Positions 48,082-60,290 of a stretch of DNA of 64,000 bases are shown here, piece by piece (positions within the stretch are counted from its first letter, which is position 1; each line of letters begins with the position of its first letter). Source of the DNA: Melanocharis versteri (lineage: Eukaryota; Chordata; Aves; Passeriformes; Melanocharitidae); contig VZTG01000087.1 of NCBI GenBank assembly GCA_013397845.1, forward strand, positions 310,001 to 374,000, given 5' to 3'. The position numbers and the translations under genes were made by a program. The notes below the pieces were generated by a model that made no database searches, was not told the DNA's origin, and was given only the letters and a program-made list of their open reading frames with translations.

Positions 48082-50869
48082 GGATAGATAAGGAAACAAA
48101 AGGGTGAGCACCAAGCAACCAACCAATGCTCCCAGCACGTTTAAACGAGAGTGCTTCACACCATTTACTATGGTAAGGCCCTTTTTAAATAAACGCGTGA
48201 CTCACTGTTTGTTTTCTTCACCAGGAGGTGGAGTCTTGCCATGCCCCTCCATTACAAAATCCTCATGTTCCATCTGCAAAGGCAAGCATTGCAGGTCAGA
48301 AATCGGTGGAGCAAAACGCACATCACCTAAAGTGGCCCTTTTCATATGCAACAACTCAAAACAGCCACTTTATCACAGTGGCTGGTCCAGAACAAATAAT
48401 GTAGTTTCTTAGCAACATATGTACATCTCCAACCCCATTGCTATGGTATCATCTCATAGTACAAATTTCAGAAAAATCTTGCAAGGGAAAAATAATGGTT
48501 TAATGGCTTTAGCAGAATACTATCAGTCAAGGCACATAGGTTCTAAGTTCTGCTCTGTTAAGGACTTCCCTGGTCATTCTAAGTATTGTTTCTACTGCTT
48601 CCTTACGTATATAAAGCAGGAATTTAAAAAAGGTTTATCAACATCTCTGGAAAAAAATTAAAATTTTAGAAGAAACTTATTAAGCACAGAAAGAAATTGC
48701 TGCAAAAGCAGAGTACTTCTTGTGAAAAATAACTTTCTTTGAAAAAAGACTTTCACGGTGCACACAGCTTAGTTAGCAGGGTAAAAAAAGAGGCCTAAGG
48801 AAACCTCAAATAGATGCTGTTCCAATGACACCATAAGGTAGGCATTTCCTTTGGCTCTCTTGTTAGAAGATTCCAAGGGCAGTAAGGAAGTTTTATGTTT
48901 AATTGTTTGCTTTTAAAATATCAGTTTTAGCATACATTTTCAGTCATTTCTTTGGAGAGAAAGAAGAATTACATTTTATTTGCTCATTCATTAATTACAC
49001 GCTCTTCATTTATTCACTTAATTCAGCCAGAAGTTCTTGTGCAGGTAGCAAAACATTCTTCTCTTTATATCAAAATTCAACACATGCAATTAGTATTTTA
49101 TGTAAACATCCAGATACAGTTAGCAACGCTCTACTTCACGTGAAGCCAGCAAACAGGTCACACTGCAATGCTCAATAAGCCATACAACAAAGAACCGAAT
49201 CATAATCACACACAAATCCACAATCCACTATGTTAAATCGGAAAGAGGAGAGAAGCAGTATTCAGTCAGTTAAGATAATACAGCTTAGTCAGTCTTTGAA
49301 GGGGCAAAAACCCCCCAAACCAAACAAAAATCCATCAGCCACTTCCTCTTGTGCCCCTATCCTCCCCCCAAAAGAGTCAAGTTTACTCATTTGTACATTA
49401 ATACTGTTGTCAGGTCAAAAATACTTCCAAAACCCCAAAATCTGCACATTGACATCTAACAAGGATACAAGAAATTATGTTATTTGACTACACAAGCACA
49501 GCCCTAAGCAAAAGCATGAATGAACTGACAAAGTGGTGAACTGTAAGGTGCTAACGACATCCGTAAGACAGACAGTCAATCAAACATGTAAATTCACATT
49601 TGTAAACACGTATCCCTGTGTCTCCCAGTCCAAACAGTATTTTCATGTAAAAGCAATGTTTGAAAACAAGAAAATTACTATTTACAGTTCTTAAATAACT
49701 TTGACTTTTATCCATGTATTCCCACCATATCAGAGACGCTGAAGTCTATTTGTACTTCAGTCCATATCTGATTCACAAGAGCTCTAACAGCTGGGCTCAC
49801 ACTTGTATAACTGAAGAGAAAGATATCCATTCCATGAATTCTGTTGTTGAAAATGCTAAAACACCAAGTGTGTCAATTGGTAAAATAGCTACAGATTTGT
49901 GGCCACATTGCGAAACAGCATGGTTCTGTGAGTGAGAGTAAATGTTTAAGAATTACTTTTACACAGGAGGTGTTGTAGCCTGTTGCTGGTGTGAGACAAG
50001 TACAAATCAAAGGAATGGTAAGCAAGGGAACAGTTTGTGGCCAGTACCGGGAAGATGAAACGCAGCCTTTGGGAGAAAAGAAGCACTACATACAGCACAT
50101 ATAGTGCTAAACTAACAAGATTCCCATCTAAAACAGAAATTCGATGTAATGAAGCTGTAGAAAAGGAGGTATCATTAAAAGAAAAAAAAGGAAGTGTAAA
50201 AGGCAATGATTTTAAAATCAACAAAAATGTAGGAATGGGAAATTACTTTACTATATGATAATCAAGAAATCTGAATGAGAACTGGAACATCTCATAGACC
50301 ACCACCAGAACAAGGCAATTACTGAAGTACTGCTGATAAAACTGTTGCTTCATCATGCATTTTATACGAAGAACACTAGTGACATCCCTGTTCTAGCATG
50401 CTTATCTATCAAAGTTTCATTTCAAAGACAAGTGGGCAAATAATGACAAATAACAAAGCATCTGAGCTAAGAACAAGATTGTAGGACCAGGCACAATCTC
50501 TTTTAAAACAACCAGAAAACTGCATCTGCTTTAAGAAATGTTAATCACTTTGCTGTACTTCAGACAGTAGACAGAAGTATCTGAAATTACTAAAATCTGC
50601 ACTATAAAAAACCACAGAAGATATGGTACAATGGCACAGGCGGTCACAAGAAGTTCACCAAAAAAATTAATCACTGAGTTAGGAAGTACTCAGGAAGATG
50701 GAAACTATTCAACATACAAAATAAAGATTAATTTGTAGGGTTTCATTGATAAATAAAGCCAATAATAAAATGCACCAAGACACTAAAAAAAGTCACAAGA
50801 AGGTCAAGGAATTGACTATTAGTGAACTAGAAAAAAATCTCTTTTTAGAATGGATAAACAACCAGACTT

Positions 50870-51895
50870 GTAGGAAACATTTGGCTGGCCAGGCTCAGAG
50901 GATAAAGTGCTGTATGCTGCCTGGAGGATGGTATCAAGTGGAGTGCTGCAGGAGTCTGCCCTAGGACAAGTCCATTAAATATCTTTACCAATGACTTGCA
51001 GGGCCAGCAAAGTATATTCTGGTCAGAATTTTAAGATAAAGTTTAACTGGGGTGAAGAGGATCATTCAAGTCTAAAGACAGGGCTGTCCTTCAGATGGAC
51101 CTATACAGGCTGGAGGAATGGTCCCTACAGGATTTGTATGAATTCAGACAGGACAAGCACAAAATACTTGCACCTGAGAAGCCCTGGCAACAACACAGGC
51201 TGATGACTGGCTGGGGAGAAGTTCTGTGGAAAAGGTCTTGGCATAAAGCAAGCTGATTGCGAGCCAGCAGTGTGCCTTGTCAGGAAAGGTCACCAGCATC
51301 CCAGGCTTTATTAAGAAGAGCCTTGCCAGTAGATGAGGGAACTGATTGCCACCTCTACTCAGTGCTAATTACTCCAGACATGGTCTAATGCACCTCATTT
51401 TGGGCCCCCGCCATACAAGAAGTACACTCAGAACATGGACACAGTAGCCACCAAGACGCTCAAGAAGCCAGAGCACTTATCTTGAGCGCAAAGGCAGAGA
51501 GAGCTCGGTGGATTCAGCCTGGAGAAGAGATGGCTTTGGGGAGACCTTAAAAGCAAATGTCTGTATCTACAAGGAGGTCAGCAAGCAGTCAGGCTCACCA
51601 CAGGGGTGCCCTGTGACAGGACAAGGAGCAGGGAGACTATGTTCAAACAAAAGAAGCCCAGAATGGATACAAGGTAACTTATTTTCACCCTGAGGACAGT
51701 CAAGGACTGTAACAGACAGCCTAGAGTAGTTTTGCGGTCTCTTTGCTTCAAGTTTTTCACGGCCTGACTAGGTAAAATCCCTCACAACCTGGTCTGACCT
51801 CCTGGGTGACCCTGCTTTGAGCAGGTCAGACTGAAGACCTTGGAATGTCCCTTTGAACCTGAACTTCCCAGCAATTCTATGAACACAAGAACAGA
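50870..51895 (+). mobile_element. CR1 LINE, about 1 kb, with decayed reverse-transcriptase end
   Basis: This is the longest CR1 in the flank and lies in sense on the plus strand. Near 50940-51000 a frame retains the shape of the CR1 reverse-transcriptase block (a V-Q-x-S-x-L-G pattern, then IFTNDL), broken by stops. Further on come 'gagccagcagtgtgccttgt', 'gcctggagaagagatggctt' with 'tggggagaccttaaaagc', 'gtgacaggacaaggagcagg', 'gacctcctgggtgaccctgc' and the terminal 'caattctatgaac'. It is non-functional. Confidence 0.88.
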
Positions 51896-54482
51896 TTCAG
51901 TTTAATACTGAGAGAGAACATACAAGACAAAAAGCCCTACTGAATTCCCAACCCAGCAAGAACCTGCACTTCGATCTAGAAAAGTCTAAGAAAAATATCT
52001 TAGAAAGTTGCATAATCAAAAAAACCCCCCAAATAAAACAACCACCAAGAAAACTAAGTTGTGCTGAAGAAAGAAATACTGAAAAGCCTGCAGCAGATCT
52101 ATAGTACGTCCTCTTTCAGAATACTGTCTATAAGTAGAGACAATGAAGACTCAAACCCCCTCCACAACACTCCAAAAACATGAGAGCTCAGAGTACAGAA
52201 CGGTGTAGGCAGAGGGGAGATTTCACATAAATAAAATCCAACATTTGGCCTGCAAATCTCCCTCAATGTAGGACAACACAGCACTGAGGCATACACAAAA
52301 ACAAAGCAGCGCGACAGTACTGTAAGAAACATCGCCCCTTTGCTATTACAATATAAATGAAACCCAACTCGCTCTCAAATAAACACCTGTAAGAGGATAC
52401 ACAGAGAAAATGTACTATTAAGCAGACAAAAAATTAGTTGTTGAACAAGCAAATCGCAACACTGAAATTCACAAGTCTTTGTGGGTTTTATGGTTTATGT
52501 ACCCATAGGTACGAAGATTTATCTGTATACTAGAGGATTAGAAACAATAGCAGTATAAGCTTTTCTGTTTCTGGCAATGACATTACTTATACAAAGTGAA
52601 AGGAGAAGTTATATATAAAGATCATTCAACAGGCCTGATCCAGTGCAGCAGTTTCTGCATTCCTCTGTTTGCAGAACCTTGACTCTAACTTTCTGTTTGC
52701 CTGCATAAGTTAAACAACTTGATGATCAGTGATCTCTATTTTTCACTTGGAATTCTGCAGGTTTTAAAATTTTTGCTAGAAAGTGATACACGGCTTATTT
52801 AATGGTCTAAAACTTCTAGAATAAGCTCATAAAGTAATATTCATTTCCATCTTTCTGCAGTATTTCAAAGTCACTTTATTGGGTAGTTCATCTTAATTCA
52901 GAGATATATCTGACAAAGAGCCTGCTGAAAACAATTAATGAGCAAGTAAAATTCCAAAGGCATTGCTTACTTATTCATAAAATTTGTTCTTAGGCGCAGC
53001 TATCTATTAATTAATTTTAAGATTAAAAAAATACTTCAAAATGAAAACGTTTAGATCTTATTTTTTCAATGGCAATAATGATGTCATATCACAGAAGGAA
53101 TAAGAATGTGATAAGTTTTTGATTAAGTGACTATCTGAGGATGAACTGAAGAGAGGAACAGCACATAAGAGCCACAGTTAGCTGAAAATACTCTTTTTCT
53201 CCTCCACCTACAGTTCTTATACAATTCCTACGCACATTTCTCCCCCACAAGTCTCTCAGTACCCCTTCATTCTGCCATCACCCTATCCTGTTCAGCACTA
53301 ATTGAGTCTTTTTCTAAAGAAAACTGGAGGCCAGAGTCCTTGCTAAGTTCCAGCCATCCACAGTATCCAGCAGCCTCACCAGATCCAGCTCACCGCAGCG
53401 TTCGGAAAAGGCGCTGCTTTCTAAACCTCAAGTCTCTCTTGATTCCCGGTGTACATAGGAAATGCAGTTGTCCTCAATATGTAGAAAAAGAATGAAAGGT
53501 GGAGCTAAGACAGAACTCTTGGATCTGTTGTATTGCTCCCGAGGAAAGGAGAAAAGGTGGAATGGCAGAGGATCTGAAACACTTTAGCTTCTCTTAAGAG
53601 GACTGCAGAGGGAGCCATTGATTCCAAGAGCAGGAATCAAAGGAAGCGCACTCCACACCTGTTTCTCCTGGCAAGCAGTGGAGAAAGCTTCAAGATTCTG
53701 GCAGCTGGAAGCAGGAACCAGAAATAGACCCTGAAACAGCAGGGGGGGAATTCGATAGAAAACTTTTTTTTTTAAAAATAAAAGGAACTGAAAGTTGTTG
53801 AACTCCGTATTCTATAAGTTCAAAGCCTTTTTCTCTTAAAATCCAGGCACCTGGGAATATCCAAATTTCAACAAAAATTCATATATTGAATGTTCTAAAT
53901 AATAAAAGACATTTTTTATTTAAGTTAAGAAAATCTACTCAATATTAGACACTCAATACTTAACTTTTAGAAAATGAAATTTATCATGACCTTCGACATA
54001 ATAAACTAGTTAATTTTTTTTGTCCAGAAGTGCAACACCTGTCACTACAGTTTCATACTACTCTCTCTAAAAATATCTTCAATGAGACCCTAATGGATTT
54101 GATTAATGAGTAAACCTTATCTCCTAGATAAAGTCAGCAACGCTCTGAAGAGTCAGAAAGTTCCAAAGGCAAAAGCCTCATCTCTCCTGAATCCTGAAGT
54201 AAGAAAGCACATTTTCCAAACAAGATTCAACTCTTGCATTAGCTATCCTAGCCCACCAAAGATGAACTGACCATAAGAGAAACCAAGCATTTTCTCAGGA
54301 AAAAATATAGGCATTTGTGAGAAATCCTTTACTTATTATGAAAACACATTCATTTTAAGCAGTCTTTTTGTCTTCACCAGCATAAAGAAATGTACTAATG
54401 CAACTTCATCAAAGAGCTGCCATCACCACCTTTTCCTACTCACTCCATAATTCCTTTTCAAAGGTGTTTTTTTTTCCTATTT

Positions 54483-54608
54483 AAAAACAAAGACAAAGAC
54501 AAACAACCCCCCAAAACAAACAAACCAACAACAACAAAAAACCAACAAAATCGCAAACCAACAATAAAAAAAACTCCAAACAAACAAAAATCCCCCAAAC
54601 GAACAGAC
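54483..54608. repeat. CAAA/CAACAA-rich low-complexity tract
   Basis: An A and C-rich tract with units of CAAA, CCAAA and CAACAA. It resembles the tract at 28951-29031 in composition. Confidence 0.88.
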
Positions 54609-56447
54609 AAAAGGACTTCAGCCAGCCAGGAGATGAAGACTCTTCTAAGATTTTTCACTCACTAGCCTCTCAAGCAGACACAACACCAAAGCCTTATCTG
54701 GCACATGACCAGACACTCTGGTGGGGACCAGCCAAGGTCAAATGCTGCTTTCTGCAGGTTGTGGCCATCTACTTCCCGTGCTTTAAGTGAAGTGATGATT
54801 TTAGCACAGCCTACTGCAGGCCCCGATTAAGACTGATAAATCTGATGTTTTGTCACAACTACTGCTTTAATGCTCCTCTCAATCACCATCAGCACTTACT
54901 TCGTCTCACTAATAGTTGTTTTAAGGAGAGTTGCACAACCCAGTCCTCGAAATCCAAGCAATTAGTCACTAGTCGCTACTGCTAACAGTGGTGGAAGCTG
55001 TGTTATAAAAAAAATCTCAGAGACTATTTGAGGTCTAACAGAAATGTAATCACTACTACAAATGAAAGGAAAGCTGAGTCACCTCTCTGCCTGGCTTCAT
55101 TATAAGCACTTTGGACAAACTGCATTGGGGAAAATTTTACTCACTAGGAACAGATTAATTAAATTTTTAATTTAACTTCTTTTAATAAAAATGCAATTTA
55201 GCTGCTAACACTTTAATAATTTTTTTAGGAATAAATTAGTGTTGAGCTAGCATTTCAAAATATGCATAGAATAGCACAAATTGTTTAGCAAAATTAGTCC
55301 CAAAATATACTTCTTAGATTAATCTTAATTTCAGTACACAAATGAAAGCATTAAAAAAACCCCTTATAATCTGTGATCTAAACTTAAAAGAAAAAAAATA
55401 GAAAAAACAGCTCCTAAAATGAGAAAACACCAAGTATTTTTCTGAATCCCACAGACGAAAATCTTTAAGACAAGGTATGCATGAAATATTGGCTGAATTT
55501 CTGGTCTCTTTCAGGACTTTGTTGTATTGTACAGCACTGTGATGTAACTAAATTTTCACTTGAACCTACTTCTACCTTTTTTCATCTCTCAATTTTGCCC
55601 AAGCATAGTCTTGATATATAAAAAACACAGCCAAAATATGTGAACCATCTCCTAGGCCACTCAGTATTTTCTTGAAGCTTCTCAGCAGCATCTAGATGAA
55701 GCATTTCAATGTTATTACTATCACACGGTCCTGACTGGCTTTCTGTTAGTTACGAGTGAAGTGAAAACTCACTAACATAATCCTCCTGCTAAATCACACT
55801 TCACATTCAGGGCTCCCTGCTAATCATTTTGAATGCTAACACACTTAGACCACAGTAATTACCTTCAAAAGTTACTAATCTGCTACAGGTGTTTGTTATA
55901 TGCAGCTTAATGGTACTTTAACACCTGGCTCACTGAAACATCACATTAACTAGAAGAAATGCCAACATGTTAACATATACCATCATTAAAATGTGCATCA
56001 TCCGTATAGAACAGCATATCAATAAGAGCTCAAATCATCATTAACCTGTGGAACTCAGAATATGTAATTTATGCTACACCTAAACAAGCACAAAAGCTGC
56101 AGCAGTGGTTGAACACAAAAAGTTTTGCTTTTAGTTTCAGCTGTCACCAATTAGTCACAAGCAATCGCAGAAATAACCTATGGCTCCCTTTCTATGTAAT
56201 ATTTAAAATGTTTGTTAACTATTATTCTGTGAAATACCCAGCAGCTTAACATGAATTCCCTGCAAAGCTTAAACAGTTTTATGAATATCATGAAAACAAT
56301 AGTCACACTTTGGAAATGCTAAAAAGGTTGGGATCCTAGCCACATTTCATATTGTACAGATAAGAAAATTTACTTAATTAAAAATTTATTATTTTTAAAA
56401 CGTATCACTGAGCTGCAAAATATTTAAAATACAATAGCTTATGTATG

Positions 56448-56462
56448 CATATATATATATAA
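56448..56462. repeat. Short (AT)n microsatellite
   Basis: About six AT units following a GTATGCAT sequence. Confidence 0.85.
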
Positions 56463-56741
56463 AGATAATAATTAATCTAAATCTTGCTCTGAAAGCAATT
56501 TAAAACACCTAGTTGTTTGCAGCAAGATACAGTTTTACGTCATGTCAACCACTGAAGATGTTAAAGTCACTCAAGTCATGGTATGACAGGATATCCAGAA
56601 ATACCATCTGAAAACTTCAACTCTGAAGCTGCCAAGGCAGCTTTGAATAATAATTCAGCCATCTCAGACACAAAAAATTAATAAAGCATTCTGAATTTAA
56701 GCAAAAGTACTTTCCTTTTCCTGCACCACTGTTGATGATCA

Positions 56742-56806
56742 CACATTTTTTAGTGTGTTCCATCCATACACACCATCCATTTTGTAGTGTGTTCTGCACA
56801 TACATA
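56742..56806. repeat. Two-copy diverged tandem duplication
   Basis: Two adjacent units of about 32 bases share 'catttt', 'tagtgtgtt' and 'cataca' in the same order and spacing. Confidence 0.55.
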
Positions 56807-59707
56807 GTATGGATGGGTCCCAGGAAAATCTGAATTTAGTAAGACAAAAAATTCCCGTATTTTATTTAATTAACCTTTTCTATTACTCTTCAGCTCAAGA
56901 GCAGAAGCATTTCACAAACCATGAATTCTTGCTAACTTCAGCTACTCTGAAAAAAACCTTTTACAGTTTAATAACAAATTTTTTACACTTTCCATTTAGG
57001 GGACAAATCTGACCCTAAAGCCCTTGAACAGTTCACCTCCACCACTACTTTCAGCAGCCACTTGTACGCAACCCAGTGACCCTATTTAGCCACCTCATTT
57101 TACAGTCAATTTCCTATTTATGGTGCAGAGACAGATGAAGAAGTTATAGCAGTTTAAACTGACATCTGTAAGTGGCTGATATTCTGACATTGTTAACCAC
57201 CCTGACACAGAAGAGAGAAAACATATTAACTTCCTCCCACTTAGATTTGGAAATCTAGATGATGCATCGCCACAGAAAGACAATGGACATGAACAGCTAA
57301 AAGAATTTTCAAAGCCTTAAGAAAGCAGATGATAATCAAAATTACAGAAAACTAAATTGCACTTTCGCACTACACATTTGATCACCTTCACTGCCACAAA
57401 TACTGTTTGCTGCTGTTTGTTAGGAACGACTGAAAGTGACACAAACCAGGCAAACACAAACTGGTGCTGAAGTTACTCTGCCTTAAGAGATCTGACCAGA
57501 CAGGCAAGCAACAGAAAGAAGAACTTTCTTTTCTGTGTTCACAGAAATCTGTTGTGTGGATTCTAAACACACAGAAACTGCCAGTGGCCCAGAAAGTTCC
57601 TCAACAGCTGGAGGCTGAGAACAATTCAGTTATATGTATATATTAACCCTGCCTTAAGTCTGTATTAGGCATTCACTTTTGACCACTGTCAAAAAGGAAA
57701 AGGAATACAGGTTATCCACACCCACAGTACACAGCTGCTTTCCAGTTTCTCCAGTTACCAGAATGCAAATCCAAACTCATTTTAGTCACAGGGGAGCCAC
57801 TGACACTGCTGCTTGCTTGTAAAATTTTTCCAAATTTATCAAGATTATTAAAAAGATTAGCTATCTGACAGACCACCAAACCACTAAAGTAGCTACTCAT
57901 CTCTGGAGAAGAGCCTGGGCTTTTCTACAACTTGCCCTCAAAAAAACCCCAATAAACCTTTAGATGCAATGGGAATAAGTTATTTCTCTGGGAATTACAT
58001 GTGGAAATTGTATCTGTTGAAACCAACCAATATCTCAAAGTACCTCTAAGTATTTCTTAACCTAATTCCACACTACTGCACCTGTAGACAACTACCACAT
58101 TCTCCCCTCTTATGATACACTCTCTTGCCTACTGCTCAAACGCTTCAGTGACTTGAAACAAGAGACAGGAAATGCTGACATGTTTTTAATGTTGCTTTTA
58201 CCCTTCAGGGGAACTGGTATCACACAATATGTTTTTGCAGAGTTCCAGTGTCCTTAGTTGTCTGGTCACCCTCTTATGTACTGGAATGATGAAGACCACC
58301 ACTATTTTTAGTGTCAAGAATAACAACCCACACTCTTCTCATCAAACCTCACATGCACTTCTTCCACACCCAATGAATAAAAAAAAAATATCTGAGGAAC
58401 TGAAAAAAAATTCATACCCATCTAGTTCACAAAATGAAAAGGAAATAGTCCTTGTAGGGTCATGCAAATGTACAAAATCTTGCAAATGCATGAAGTCAAC
58501 ACGACCAATGAATTTTACACCTTTCAATGATTCAGCCAAGCTAACAGACTACAAATGGTTTTTAAAGTAAATCTAAGATTTTTTTAAAGTAGGGTAGAGT
58601 AAGCTTTAATCCCCCTGGCTCAAATTTCTCCCCAAATACCTACCCCCTTCAAGTCTGCCATAAGACAGTAAGACTGAAAACACCCATCAATACTTCCACA
58701 TCTGTAAGACTTTTTATTAAGTGACCAATTACAAAGAACTCTGTCACAATTCACATGGACTACAATCACTGCCAAGAATTCTGGAAAGCCAACACCAAAT
58801 GGAAAGAGATCAAAAGCCAATATTCTGAAAAGGTAGAAACCCCTCAAACTGTGTGGCAATAGTACACCCGCATGAGAAGAGACACTTTGTAAGCAAAGCC
58901 ACAAATCAATTTCCCTGACTGTCATCAACATCATAGGGGGACTATACCACATAAGCTCTCAAATGCAGAACCACTTTTTCAACCTTTAAGCAAATACCTG
59001 CTTTTTTGTCTGCTTTGTGAAGTACTATAAACTGCTGTAATCAACTGAAGAAGATATGCTATTGGTTGAGAAAAAAATCTAATGAGAAAATATTTACAAA
59101 AAAGAAAGAACCTTTAAAAGAATGAAAAAGATGAGTTTAAACTGAATGTTTTCTTAAGACTGAAGGGTTTTTTCCTTTAGAAATGAGACACACACCTATT
59201 CACTACAGTGACATGCCATGCCAGTACACTTCCTCCACATGAACTGTACATTTGAAGAGACTGGATCAAAGAACGTATGGTGACAATTCTTACAGGTCTC
59301 AAAGTCACCTTGGCACATGATGGTATTTTCCAAGAGAAAGAAAATACATCATTGTGTTAACCTTCTCTTTTGTGATTCAAAAGCACTTGAGGGTATTTTG
59401 AGATTAGAAAACAGAGTGTTATCTTTCAGTTCAGCATCTATATTTTAGCAGTCTTCACTATGGATAAGTAGGTTTCAAATGAGCAATCCATCTTGCCTCC
59501 GTAGAAAACAGTACACCCAACTGGCAGAATCCTGAACTCGATCCTGAATTTCTTTTAAAACGTCCAAGCAGCTAGTCTATCAACAGCATTCCTTTACAAT
59601 AGTTCAAGTAGTACTGTCTGTTTAATTCCATGCTCTTTTTTGCAAAGTCCTCAACAATTTTACCTTATTTATAACTGCTTTTTTTATAGTAGACCCTGAT
59701 AACATAC

Positions 59708-60290
59708 TATACTGGTTTTGACTGGGATTGAGCTAAATTTCTAGATAGTAGCTGGTAGAGGACTGTGTATTGGATTTGTGCTGGAAGCAGTGCTGATAAC
59801 ACAGGGATGTTTCTGTTACTGCTGAGCAGGGCTCGCACAGCACCAAGGTCTCTTCTGTTTCTCACCCCAGCAGGCCAGGAGTGCACAAGCAGCAGGGAAG
59901 AGACACAGCCAGGACAGCTGACCCCAACTGCCCAAAGGGATACTCCACACTGTATGGCATCATGCTCAACAGGAAAACTGAGGGAGTGAGGGTGTGTATG
60001 GAGGTTGGCTGGGGCTACCATTGCTCAGAGACTGGCTGGGCATCAACTGTTTGGCAAGCAATTCTTTTCCTTTAGCATCACTTGTTCTTTCACAGGTTTT
60101 ATTTTCTTCTCCTCTTTGTTGTTGATCTGGCATTTTTTTCCCCCCAAATTATTACACTGCCTTTATCTCAATCCACATATTTTCTGACTTTTACCCTTGC
60201 AATTCTACCCCTCCATCTCACTGCAGGGACAGGAGTGGATAAGCAGCAGTGGGGTGCTTAGCTGCCAGCTAGGGTTAAACCCCATATCAT
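59708..60290 (+). mobile_element. Solo LTR of an avian ERVL-type endogenous retrovirus
   Basis: The plus strand follows the bird ERVL LTR from end to end: 'tggttttgactgggattgag' at the start, 'ttggatttgtgctggaagca' and 'ataacacagggatgtttctg' next, 'gacagctgaccccaactgcc' and 'ggatactccacactgtatgg' in the middle, 'ctttatctcaatccacatat' and 'gacttttacccttgcaattc' after that, and 'ggggtgcttagctgccagct' plus 'agggttaaac' at the end. No gag, pol or env region is next to it on either side, so this is a recombined solo LTR. Its last bases (ccccatatca) deviate from the usual ccacgaca. I saw no convincing target-site duplication. The start is uncertain by about 6 bases. Confidence 0.9.

Noticed and set aside
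53390..53470. CpG-containing patch with a donor-like GCG|GTGAGC on the minus strand
   Set aside because: There is no open frame of useful length beside it, no matching acceptor of note and no CpG island. It could be a non-coding exon, but nothing supports that.
58229..58570. Plus-strand frame of 113 codons with a CKCTKSCKCMKS motif
   Set aside because: The cysteine pattern comes from a short local duplication (tgcaaatgtac, tgcaaatgcat). No signal peptide logic, splice context or family match supports a gene.
59707..60187. Several open frames on both strands at 59.7-60.2 kb
   Set aside because: They lie inside the solo LTR, which is non-coding.
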